Of a DNA stretch of 64,000 nt, positions 22,983 to 33,471 are shown piece after piece (the stretch's first letter is position 1; every line of letters starts with the position of its first letter). Below the pieces are notes generated by a model. It was not told the DNA's origin. It was given only the letters and a program-made list of their open reading frames with translations, and did no database searches. The DNA is from Chlorophyllum brunneum (lineage: Eukaryota > Basidiomycota > Agaricomycetes > Agaricales > Agaricaceae). The stretch spans positions 3,596,001-3,660,000 of the forward strand of contig OY756142.1 of the NCBI GenBank assembly GCA_963576785.1. Direction: 5' to 3'. A program made the position numbers and the translations under genes.

Positions 22983-24140
22983 GTGTGTGCACCTGTGAAT
23001 GCCTTGGTGGGGGTTCCTGAAAGGGGGGTTGTTCGAGGCGTCATGGTGAGAATCAGGGTTTTCGTGATCGATAATTTTGATGTTGGACAAGAGGAACGAA
23101 TTGAACAGACTCTCCCTGTGATTGAACATGCCCAGACTGTTCTCTCTCCATACACGCACACTCATGACAAGCCTGATTTTATGCACTCTTCCCTCAATAT
23201 CGTGATGCTCACGGAAGGCTGATAATGGAAGGGATGAAACCAGGACTTGTTGTCAGTAACTACGGACGAGATTAGGAGAGTGGAAGGGTTGTCGAGAAAA
23301 AGTGTTCATGGGGAGGATGAATTGGGTAGGGTGAGTAGGCATCTTTCGGTGTATATACGCATCGAGTCTGGTCCTTGGAAAGCTTGTACTTCGAAGAACG
23401 TAGTTCCCGGTAAATGACAAGACCAATGCTGAGATCCTTGTGTACAATGCGATACAATAGCGGGTCAATGCTGGTTTATTGGAAAAGTAAGGGTGCCTTT
23501 GTAGTGGGAAGGGAGTGACGGGGTGGTACAGATGGTGGGTTTCGGACGGGAAGTGAGGTGAAGTTAGTGATGTTGGACTATCATAGAACCGTCGTGATGA
23601 TAAAGTCTGCAAGGTGAGACTTGCCTCAATGACCACCACAGCAACGATCATTGCCTCAGCTAATATTTGTTATTGCGAAATGTCTAGGAGTTGGATCAAA
23701 TCTGAGCAACGCAATATATTATTTATACGACGACGGGGTGTGGGGATGGGTTCCATATCCTGGCCCCACCATGGGTTCATTTGAAAGTGCTTAGGGATGG
23801 CTTTCAGAGGGATGTGTTATTGAGCGTGGATACCGGGCCTGGCAGGAGATATCGTTGATGCTTTGTGGGGTACGATGCGGGCGTGGGTGTGACAGCCGCG
23901 TGACAAACGCGTTTTTGTGCTCTTCCTCTGATTTGATGCTGTCACCTTTTGCAATTGGAGATCGAGAGGAGGTTGGTACGGAACACCAGAGTGACTCTCG
24001 AGGTTCGCGGGAATTGTACAAAGGTGAGTCTTCCCTTACGCCAGCGACTTGTCTGCAGACCAAAGTATATGCGGAACACAGGAATACCCTGTTGTCAGAT
24101 CGGTCTAGTGGGATCCCGTTTGGGTGCGGAGCGGCGTGAA
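22983..24140 (+). repeat. Array spacer 1-2, with inverted counterpart at about 33.4-34.6 kb
   Basis: Matches 34600-33400 read backwards: for example CACCTGTGAATGCCTTGG at 22990 against its reverse complement near 34560, and TATCATAGAACCGTC at 23579 against its reverse near 33765. It contains one R1 core (23888-23913). Open frames inside it are not conserved between copies. Confidence 0.75.
23888..23913 (+). repeat. R1 core repeat, copy 1
   Basis: GTGACAGCCGCGTGAC followed by AAACGCG. Embedded in a longer block that includes a CTGGCAGGAGATATC string. Confidence 0.6.
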
Positions 24141-24530
24141 AGAACCTGGCTGGACGTCGGTTGGAAACAGCAAAGTGGACCTCGTAAGAATTTTCTTCAG
24201 GCGCCTACTGTTGTGTCTTTAGAGTCGGACTCTATTTCTCTGTTTATCGTCCTTAAATTTCTCGCTTTACCCTTACCAGCATGACCTCTTTCACTTTTCC
24301 AATAACTCGAGACAATCAAGAAGATTCGGTTCACTCGTTGTCGTCTCATCAAGATATAGTCCATTAGAAGCAGTAAGTTAAAGTCACGAAAACAAGTATA
24401 CGCTCAAGGTGTGATAATTCCTCTATCAAATTATAGCACAGGCTATATGAGTGATATCAGCATCCCGAACAGAGTGTTGTAGAATCCATTCCTCACCTGA
24501 TGGATATAAGACCGTATACGCGCGGATCAC

Positions 24531-24803
24531 CTAGTGCAAGCAGGTACAGGTAGAACCTAAACACGAGTGAGTCCTCCATTCTATCGTACAAAAGACAAGT
24601 AATACTGACCGACGCATTGTCCGCCTTTACCATTACCTTCCTGTTTGCAGACAGTACTGCAAACATCATTAGCTGCAGAGCCTAGGAAGTCACAAATGAA
24701 GCCACGGGCCAAGCGAGACAGGTTCAGGTGCAGGTGTGGGAGTGGCCATTGTAGTGGTGGCGAAGAGAGCGATGAAAGTAATGAGGATTTGAGTAGGTTG
24801 CAT
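24531..24803 (-). pseudogene. Plectasin-like defensin gene (type S), unit 2, frameshifted in the propeptide
   Basis: Seen: ATG at 24803 and a normal signal peptide (MQPTQILITFIALFATTTMA), then a Pro-rich propeptide. At about 24709 two bases of the GAA codon before the Ala-Arg processing site are missing compared with the three other type S genes (CTTGGCC instead of CTTGAAGCC). The shifted frame ends at a TGA a few codons later. The mature region, splice sites and exon 2 (GSTCTCLH, stop 24531) are otherwise undamaged. Two extra propeptide codon pairs (6 bp) are also present. Inference: inactivated by a single 2-bp deletion, very recent. Confidence 0.85.
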
Positions 24804-25967
24804 TTTGTTATCGAAGAAAGTGAGTTGTTGTTGAGTTCGTTCTGGCACTTTGACTGCCTTTTATATGTTCGATATATCGTTTCCTAGAGAATTTAAGGCT
24901 ATTTTTTTGTTTTGACTTGCGTTGTGGTCAAGTTTCTGGTTGACAGGTGACTTACTTGAACTCCACTTTGGACAGAACGGCGGATTGCTATCATGTTGAT
25001 ACTGATAATTGTGTGTCCTTGCTAGACAAGTTCTGCACTGCCGCCATATATGACCTACATATGGCCATTAGGGACGTGCATAGAGATGGACATAGAGATG
25101 TATTACGGTGGAGTCGTTGAGGCTGTTTTCGTGGAGTGCCTCATGTCTGGGAGCGCCCGTTATACATTTGTTAGAAGCCCATAATACGTTGGTGTATACC
25201 CTATCCTCTAAAACCATGGATTCAAGGATTGGACGATCCAGTTCGATGCTTAATACAATAACTTTGATAAGGTATGATCTTGATAAACCTACATGAAGGA
25301 CTAAAGTCAAGCACCATGTCTTCCAATCAAACCCCCATACCACACATCCGTCGCCTAAAATAATGATAGACGCTTGGAAGCTGTTTCCAAGTAGCAGACA
25401 GAGAGATAACAATCGTATACGCAGGCAGAAATTTGACAGAGGTTTCGGAACCAACGTAAAGTCGATACTGTTCATAACATGACATGCAGGGACAACATCT
25501 TGACAGTGGAGTGTTTGGTGGGGTCGGCTATTGGGCACTGCACCAAGTCTGACCAGTGTTTTGTGGAGCCGTATGCTATTTTTAGTGTTCTGGCGGTAAC
25601 TTGTGTTTTCTGCGGCGATGTTCGCAGGGAATATTGACTTGGCCTGTTATCGAGGCTGTCAAGACTGAAAGCCGTTCATGATAAAAGTCATGGCATGCCG
25701 TCTCACGTTACAATTTGACAAAACATTTGGGGGCTCCATGAGATTAAAATCAAAACGACCGTTGTTCAGCTCATGCTTTTGGATTGCAATGCGGGTAGAG
25801 ACAGGCTAACAGGGAAATATGTTAACGGGTAGTAAAGTATCGTTATCGTCTCCACCTGTTTCACAATTTATATTTTTCTGAGATTATCTATAGCTGGACT
25901 TACGAAGGGTATAAAAGACATCCAATTCCACCAGACAAATTCTACATTCACTACTCTAACATTGAAA

Positions 25968-26257
25968 ATGCAGCCCACTCAACTCTTTGTCGCTCTCTTC
26001 GCTCTCTTCGCTACTTCAGCGGTTGCCAGCCCAGCCCGTCGTGCTCCTATACCTGGTGCACTCGAAGTTCGCGGCTTCATCTGCGATTTCTTGCCTGGAC
26101 CTGCAGCAAACGATGCCTGCAGCACTGTGTGCAAGCAGGAAGGTAACGGAAAAGGTGGTCATTGTGTTGGTAAGTTACCTTGTTGGTTCTCTATAGTGGA
26201 AATTTGTGACTTACCATATAACGACTTACAGGCAGCACTTGTACCTGCTTGCATTAA
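25968..26257 (+). CDS. Plectasin-like defensin precursor (type P), unit 2
   Basis: Seen: ATG at 25968 (six bases after an in-frame TTG), exon 1 to 26169, intron 26170-26231 (GTAAGT...TTACAG), exon 2 to 26257; 75 residues. Signal peptide MQPTQLFVALFALFATSAVA, propeptide SPARRAPIPGALEV with Arg at the processing site, mature region as in the other type P genes with all six cysteines. TATA box at about 25909 (GGTATAAAAG). Its divergent partner at 24803 is dead, so this unit makes only the type P peptide (inference). Confidence 0.88.
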
Positions 26258-27872
26258 TTGGGATTATCTTGATACCTTCGTACATCCGTTGATTAGATCC
26301 CCTCCCTTTCGTTTACATTCCCATTTTGGCATCATGTGTTAGTCTTGAGGTGTCCGAACATATCTTTGTCCGAGATTGTAGTCCTATACACTAATATAAT
26401 AAGCCACACCAATCTTAAGATTCGCACGTGTCCTTTGCGAGCGCTGTAGATATGGTTTGCTCCCATTGAAGCACCTTTACCCCAACAAATGGCCCGCAAT
26501 TTGCATGGTGCACTACTATCAAGCTACCACTCTGAGTGTGGCATATGCATGATAGATGCATCTCAACTTGGTGGGGACTAGGAGCGGCAGGATTCAGGAA
26601 GACTGAAGAGGGGTCTTGTTCCAGCCATCACGGCGAGGATCACGGTTTCCATGTCTGAATGTGGGATTAGGGTAATAATCGAATGCTTCCAAACTTTTCT
26701 CTCAGACACTCTCATTCATGACAAGCCTAATATTATGCGTTCCTCCCTCAATAGTATTCTTTACGCTCGGTAAAAGGTGATCACGGAACGGATGTAACAA
26801 AGGGGTTGGTGGTAACTAAGGATCGTAAGGCCTAGAATGTGAGAGCGGAAGCGGAAGCGTTCTAGAGTTCCACGGAGGATATGGTTTACCTAAATCACCA
26901 CATTGCGTTCCCCCAATGCCGCTCCAACACCCAGACAGATGGCCCTCATACCTTCCAAATCTATGCTCTCATTCGATATAATCGCAACGTCTAGGGTCGG
27001 GATATATCAGAACCCTATTCGACCAGTCCCATATATTATTTGAGCGATGCAGCGGCCGTGGTGGTGGGGTGGGTATCTTGGTCTAAATTTGGGTTCGTTT
27101 GAGGGTTCTCAAAAACGGCTGTCCAATGGTTTTATTCTTGAGCATGGATACCTGACCTGGCAAGAGATATCATCAACTTTTTATGGGGGACGATGTGGAA
27201 GCAGTGTGACAGGCGCGTGACGGACGCGTTTAGTTGTGACATCGCATTCAACTACACCCTGTCTGTGATCACCCAAGATCTTATACGCGTGTTCTCGTCC
27301 CCTTCCCGGATGTGGTAGACGCTGCATGCTGCTCTCGTAGGCAAGCTAGGCCTAAAAAACATCCACCCGGTTACAAAATTGACGGAAGAGGAACGGAATA
27401 GGGAAGTGGAACTCAGCAAAGGTATGTCACTAGGCACAAAGTGGGAGGCTCTCGTGATTGTATCAAGCTGGGTCTTCCTCTAAACGCGAAGATGACATGT
27501 TACCGGATTGATCCAAAGACATGAACGATAACTCACTTGTCCCTTCCTTATTGCAAGCTCAGACCAAGGGGAGTTGGGTGTCTACAGATCAATCGAGAAT
27601 TTACTGGGCATTAGCTAGCTTTAATCTGTCACTTCACGTGTACTATCCCAGACCAAATTCATCAGATTTCGGAATAAATGCCAATTGACATCGTGTCGTC
27701 TCCTCAAGATACAGTCCATTAAAAGCAGTATGTAAGGTATGGTTACTAAAAATAATGTACAACGGACCATAGCATAGGTTATATTATGGATATCAGCGTT
27801 CCGAACAAGGCGTTCTAAAACCTATTTCTCACCAGATAAATGTACGGCCGTGTCTTGCCCCGGACGGAAAAT
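26258..27872. repeat. Array spacer 2-3, inverted counterpart at about 29.93-31.19 kb
   Basis: The block at 26820-27270 recurs inverted at 29940-30700 (for example GGTCGGGATATATCAGAA at 26996 and its reverse near 30205). It contains an R1 core at 27205-27230. No conserved reading frame; the frame at 27252-27437 (-) is not preserved in other spacers. Confidence 0.7.
27205..27230 (+). repeat. R1 core repeat, copy 2
   Basis: GTGACAGGCGCGTGAC followed by GGACGCG; the preceding block contains CTGGCAAGAGATATC. Confidence 0.6.
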
Positions 27873-28150
27873 CTAATGCAGGCAGGTACAGGTAGAACCT
27901 AAGTACAAACCACATCATGAGTCCTTGAATTCCCCCATATGAAAGTGGAGTATAACTAACCAACGCATTGTCCACCTTTACCATTACCTTCCTGTTTGCA
28001 GACTGTACTGCAAACATTGTTGGCTGCGGAGCCTAAGAAGTCACAAATGAAGCCACGGGCTTCAAGTGAGACGGGCTCAGGTGTGGGAGTGGCCATTGCA
28101 GTGGTGGCAAAGAGAGCGATGAAAGTAATGAGAATTTGAGTAGGTTGCAT
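27873..28150 (-). CDS. Plectasin-like defensin precursor (type S), unit 3
   Basis: Seen: ATG at 28150, exon 1 27961-28150, intron 27899-27960, exon 2 27873-27898; 71 residues. Signal peptide MQPTQILITFIALFATTAMA, propeptide TPTPEPVSLEA-R, mature region with the six-Cys type S spacing; one difference from unit 1 is Asn for Asp in AANNVC. Splice sites and processing Arg intact. TATAAAGG-type box near 28207. Divergent partner at 29282. Confidence 0.88.
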
Positions 28151-29281
28151 TGTGTTTGTAGAAGAAGTAGCTGAGTTGATGTTGAATTCGTTCTGTATTC
28201 TGACTGCCTTTATAGGCTCTATATATCGTTTCCTAGGGAAGTTAAGGCTATGTTTTTCTTTTGACTTGCGTTGTAGTCAGGTTTCTGGTTGACGGGTGAG
28301 TTACTTGACTCCACTTTGGACAGAGTGACGGATTGCTATCATGGTAATAGTGATCATTGTGTGTCCTTGCTAGACGAGTTCTGCACCGCTGTCGTGTAGG
28401 ACTCTGGATATGGTAATAATAGAGATGGATTACGGTGGGGTTGTTGGAGGCTGTTTCCGTGGAGTGCCTCGTGTCTGTCAGTGCCTGTTATACACACCTT
28501 TAAGAGCCCTCAAAATGTTGATGTATACACACACTATCCTCTAAAATCATGCACTCAATGGCTGGACAAAATGACACCCAATTCAATGCTCAATATAATA
28601 AGGTATGATCTTGATAGATCTACATGAAGCGCTAAAGTCTAATACCATGTATACCGATCAAACATCTCATCCCCTAAAATAATCATAGACGCTTCGAAGA
28701 TGTTTCCAAGTAGCGGACAAAGCAATAACAATCATATACCCGGAGAGCAAATTTGATAGAGTTGGAACTAACGTACCTCAGTGATAGATTCCGTTCACAA
28801 CAGGATTGTCAAGCTGTAACATGGCTAAACATGTTTGTCAACATGGAGGGGTGACATTTTGACAGTGGAGTATCTTATGGGGGTGGCTAGTAGTGGGCAG
28901 TGTGGCAAGCAAAATGTCTGGCGGAGCCGTATGCTATTTTTAGTGTTCTGGCAGTACTTGTGTTTTCTGCGGCAGTGTTTGCAGGGAATGTTGGACTTGG
29001 CCTGTTGTCGAGGTTGTCAAGATTGAAAGACTAGTGTTAATGATAAAGGTCATGGCACATCGTTTCAACTTACAATTTGACAAAACATTTGCGGGTTTCA
29101 TGAGATTAAAATCAAAACGACCGTTGCTCCACTAATTCTTTTGGATTGCAATGCACGTAGAGACTGAGTATCTCCACAGCTTCGTAATTTATTTTTTCTA
29201 TAGCTGGACATTACGAAGAGTATAAAAGAGATCCAATTCCACTAGACAAATTCTACATTCACAACAACCATTATATTGAAA

Positions 29282-29571
29282 ATGCAGCCTACTCAACTTT
29301 TCGTCGCTCTCGTCGCTCTTTTCGCTACTTCAGCAGTTGCCAGCCCAACCCGTTGTGCTCCCACACCTGGTGCACTCGAAGTTCGCGGTTTCATCTGCGA
29401 TTTCTTGCCTGGACCTGCGGCAAACGATGCCTGCAGCACTGTGTGCAAACAAGAAGGCAATGGCAAGGGTGGTCATTGTGTTGGTAAGTTGTCTTGTTGG
29501 TTTCGTGTGGTAGAGGTTGGTTACTTACTATATAACGACTTACAGGCAGCACTTGTACCTGCTTGCATTAA
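29282..29571 (+). CDS. Plectasin-like defensin precursor (type P), unit 3
   Basis: Seen: ATG at 29282, exon 1 to 29483, intron 29484-29545, exon 2 29546-29571; 75 residues. Signal peptide MQPTQLFVALVALFATSAVA. The propeptide SPTRCAPTPGALEV is unusual in carrying an unpaired Cys, which replaces Arg seen in units 2 and 4. The mature region is identical to the other type P peptides. TATAAAAG near 29219. Confidence 0.87.
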
Positions 29572-29981
29572 TTGGGATGATCTTGATACCTTCGTGTGTA
29601 CATTAACGAAGTGAGTAAAAGTTCTTTCCTTTATCTGACATCATCATCCTGACATCACATGTGTAGTCTTGAGGTGTACGAAGATATCTTTGTACAATTG
29701 GTAGCCCTATATACTAAATATAATCTCCATAATAATCTGTCCCAGTCTCGCTATTCGCATGTGTTCGTGTGAATGCTGTTGGTATGATCCGTTCCTGTTG
29801 AAGCACCTTTACTGCAAAACATGGTCTGCAACTTGCATAAATCGCATGGCGCACTACTATCAAGCTATCAACCTGAGTGGGACGTATGTGTGATAGACTT
29901 GTCTTGGCATTTCCCCCTACATCATACTTAGACCAAGGTGATGGGGGTCAAGGTTTTCAATATGAATGCGATGTCACAAAT

Positions 29982-30009
29982 GAACGCGTCCGTCACACGC
30001 CTGTCACAC
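29982..30009 (-). repeat. R1 core repeat, copy 3 (inverted)
   Basis: Reverse complement of the R1 core, followed by GATATCTCTTGCCAGGCCAG. Lies just to the right of the inversion axis. Confidence 0.6.
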
Positions 30010-30235
30010 CTCTTCCACGTTGTCCCCCATAAAAAGTTGATATCTCTTGCCAGGCCAGGTATCCACGCTCAAGAATACAACAATTGGAAAGCCGCTTTCG
30101 AGCACTTTTAAACGAACCCAAATTTAGACCAGGATACCCACCCCATCACCACGACCCCTGTGTCCCTCAGATAATATATAGGACTGGTCGAGTAGGCTTC
30201 TGATATATCCCGACCCTAGATGCGTTGAGATTATA

Positions 30236-31185
30236 TTGAATGAGAGCATGGATTCGGAAGGCGTGAGGGTTATTGACTTAGGCGATGGCATAGCATTGCT
30301 GGTGGAACCCAAAGTAATTTATGCAAGTCACATCCATTTGTGCATTTTCGATAGAAACATGAATCTGGTTCCCTTCACATTTTGTACCGCAAACTCACCA
30401 CTCCATGATATCCAACGGCGCACTCTTTATATGCAGAGATCCGAAGGTTACCGTCAGTACCACCCCTATCACTCTCTTCCCGCTACAAAGGGTTCCTTAT
30501 TTCCAGGAACTACTATCGAAGTACCGGCATCCCGAGAGTTGAAAGTAGCGCATATATAGGGGTAAGAGAGGCAATTAGTATCCAATACATCTTCTAAGGG
30601 CAGAAGGATCCAGATACGGCGTCCTATTCTCCGTGAAGTTTGGTAGCCCTCTACTCTCACATTCTAGGCCTTACAATCCCTATCGTCCCTCATGATCAGG
30701 CTCTCGTGAGCATAGGCAGTACTGTTGAGCGTATAGTCAGGCTTTATTGGGAATGGGTGCATGTGGGTGTGTAGAGAGAGCAGCTCCATGATAGATACTT
30801 GTGTTCCTATACTACACTATCTCCGACCACAACTCGAATGAGACTCTTCGTCAACAACTTCCTTGAGTGCCGCCATTCCCAGTCCCCACTAAATCTGTCT
30901 ACATTTCTGCGTGATTTCTTCCATTCCGTTTATGGCTCAGTCTGGTAGGATGTTTATGTAGCAGGAAAACCCACCGCACTCACAAAGAACACAGGCAAAT
31001 GTTAAGACTGATACAGATTTATCGATATTATATGAGTATATAGGATTACAATCTCCATGACATTCAGAAGAAGATATCTTCGTACACTTCGAGACTGTAC
31101 ACACGATGGCAGGACGACGATGTTAAATGAAGGAAAGAACTTTTTCTGACTTCATCAATGTATGTACGAAGGTATTGAGATCATC
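30236..31185. other. Inverted spacer, no gene supported
   Basis: An open frame at 30236-30559 (+) has no counterpart frame in the 26.8-kb homologue and no domain features, so it is treated as non-coding repeat. Confidence 0.45.
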
Positions 31186-31189
31186 CTAA

Positions 31190-31479
31190 TTAATGCAAAC
31201 AAGTACAAGTGCTCCCTGTAAGTTGTTATATGGTAAGTCACCAACTTCCACTATAGAGAACCAACAAGGTAACTTACCAACACAATGGCCACCTTTTCCG
31301 TTACCTTCCTGCTTGCACACAGTGCTGCAGGCATCGTTTGCTGCAGGTCCAGGCAAGAAATCGCAGATGAAACCGCGAACTTCGAGTGCACCAGGTGTGG
31401 GAGCACGACGGGTTGGGCTGGCAACCGCTGAAGTAGCGAAGAGCGCGACGACAGCGACGAAGAGTTGAGTAGGCTGCAT
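31190..31479 (-). CDS. Plectasin-like defensin precursor (type P), unit 4 (inverted)
   Basis: Seen: ATG at 31479, exon 1 31278-31479, intron 31216-31277, exon 2 31190-31215; 75 residues. Signal peptide MQPTQLFVAVVALFATSAVA, propeptide SPTRRAPTPGALEV-R, then the six-Cys type P mature region. The TATA-like box lies near 31530 on the minus strand. This is the only type P gene on the minus strand, because the unit is inverted; the partner at 32666 is correspondingly on the plus strand. Confidence 0.88.
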
Positions 31480-32665
31480 TTTCAATGTAGATGTTGTTGT
31501 GAACGTAGAACTCGTGGAATTGGATCTCTTTATACACTTCGTAATGTCCAGATATAGACAATTTCAGGAAAAAATGATGAAGATGATTACGATACTTTAC
31601 TCCCCATTGACATATCTCTCTGTCAGTCTGTCTCTACATGCATTGCACTCCAAAGGCATTAGCTGAACAACGGTCGTTTTGATTTTAATCTCATGAAACC
31701 CACAAATGTTTTGTCAAATTGTAAGTTGAAACGACATGCCGTGACCCTTATCATTGACACTGGCCTTTCAGTCCTGACAACCTCGACAACAGACCAAGTC
31801 CAATATTCCCTGCGAACATCGCCGCAAAAAAACACAAATACCATCAGAACACTAAAAATAGCATGTGGCTCCACCATATGTTTTACTTGGCGAACTGCCC
31901 ACTAACCGCCCCCACCAAACACTCCACTGTCAAAATGACATCCCTGTACCTCGACAAACATCTGCCATTTAGCTATGTTACAGCTTGACAATCCTGTTGT
32001 GAACGGAATCTGTCACAAAGGGATGTTAGCTCCGAAACCTCTGTCAAAGTGCTGTGTGAGCATATGATTACTATCTCTCTTTCCGTTACTTGGAAATGAC
32101 TTCCAAGTGTCTATCATTACGTGGTACGGAAGATAATCAGCTTGATTAGCCATTATAATATTCGGACTTTAGGCCTTCATGTAAATCTATCAAGATTAAA
32201 CCTTGTCAAATTATCATATTGCGCATCGAATTGGATATCATTTCGTCCCATCCTTGAATGCAATGGTTTTAGAGGACTGCGTATACGTTAACGTATCAAG
32301 GGCTCCTAACAGAATGTTTAAAGGGCACTGACAGACACGAGGCACTCCATGAAAACAGCCTCCAACGACTCCACTGTAATACATCCCTGCCCATCCCAAA
32401 CAAAGTCAATCAATGACCATATTGAGAGTCATACACGGCGGTGGTGCAGAACGCGTCTAGCAAGGACATACAATTATCACTATCAACATGATAAGAATCC
32501 GTCGTTCTGTCCGAAGTGGAGTCAAGTAACTCACCCGTCAACCAGAAACTTGACTACAACGCAATGCAGAAAAAAAATAGCCTCAATTGCCTCAGTAAAA
32601 ACATATAAAAGGCAGTTGGAGTAACGGAACGAACTCAACAACAGCTCACCTTCTTCAATAACAAA

Positions 32666-32943
32666 ATGCAGCCTACTCAGATCCTCATCGCTTTCATCGC
32701 TCTCTTCGCCACCACCGCAATGGCCACTCCCACACCTGCACCCGTCTCGCTTGAAGCCCGCGGCTTCATTTGTGACTTCCTAGGCTCTGCAGCCAACGAT
32801 GTTTGCAGTACTGTCTGCAAACAGGAAGGTAACGGTAAAGGCGGACAATGCGTCGGTTAGTTATACTTCACCTTTGAATGGTTGAAAATTGGGAACTCAC
32901 GATATGATTGGCTTTAGGTTCTACCTGTACCTGCTTGCACTAG
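32666..32943 (+). CDS. Plectasin-like defensin precursor (type S), unit 4 (inverted)
   Basis: Seen: ATG at 32666, exon 1 to 32855, intron 32856-32917 (GTTAGT...TTTAG), exon 2 32918-32943; 71 residues. Signal peptide MQPTQILIAFIALFATTAMA, propeptide TPTPAPVSLEA-R, mature region identical to the unit 1 type S peptide. TATA box ATATAAAAGG near 32604. Confidence 0.88.
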
Positions 32944-33442
32944 GTGATCCGTGCGCATACAAGAAATGATACGGCTGTACATCTATCTGGTGAGGAACGG
33001 ATCCCACATCACTCTGTTCGGGATGCTGATATCGCTCATACAGCTTGTGCTATAATTTGATTATCACCTTGAGCGTATATTTGACTGTACTTTACTGCTT
33101 CTAATGGACTATATCTTGAAGAGAGGACGATGAGTGAAATGAATCCTTTTGAGTGTCTGGGGTTAGTGGAAATGTGAATTCGATATCGAGTGTGGTCAAT
33201 TCCTCAACAGAGGTGATACCTGTACGTGGGCAGCGAGGGATTTAAGGGACGCTGAATAGCCCAAGGAGAAAAAGCGACTCTGTCTAAAGGCACCACCGAC
33301 GAGCATCCCACTGGACTGATCTGATATCCCTGTGTGCACCTCAAGACAAGAAAGACGCATATATTTTTGACGGGTGGATGGACAAGTTACCGGCAGACAG
33401 GACAATCACCACAAAGAAGTCGAATGTGGAAAACGGAAAGGG

Positions 33443-33471
33443 TAAACGCGTGTGTCACGCGCCTGTCACAC
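33443..33471 (-). repeat. R1 core repeat, copy 4 (inverted)
   Basis: AAACGCG...GTCACGCGCCTGTCAC, followed by GATATCCTGCCAGGCCACG. Confidence 0.6.

Larger units (their letters stand above)
20510..29920 (+). repeat. Direct tandem array: three about 3.3-3.4-kb units, each with a divergent defensin pair
   Basis: Equivalent points recur with regular spacing: minus-strand peptide starts at 21406, 24803, 28150 (3397 and 3347 bp) and plus-strand peptide starts at 22517, 25968, 29282 (3451 and 3314 bp). Spacers also match, for example CATCAAGATATAGTCCATTA at 20945 and 24348 and the GATATCAGCATCCCGAACAG block at 21050 and 24455. Similarity is high but imperfect, so units have diverged since duplication. 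Confidence 0.85.

Noticed and set aside
31193..31468. Long frames antisense to the defensin genes (also 24645-24887, 6385-6648, 54407-54658)
   Set aside because: They mirror the conserved codons of the sense strand genes and have no start, signal or domain logic of their own.
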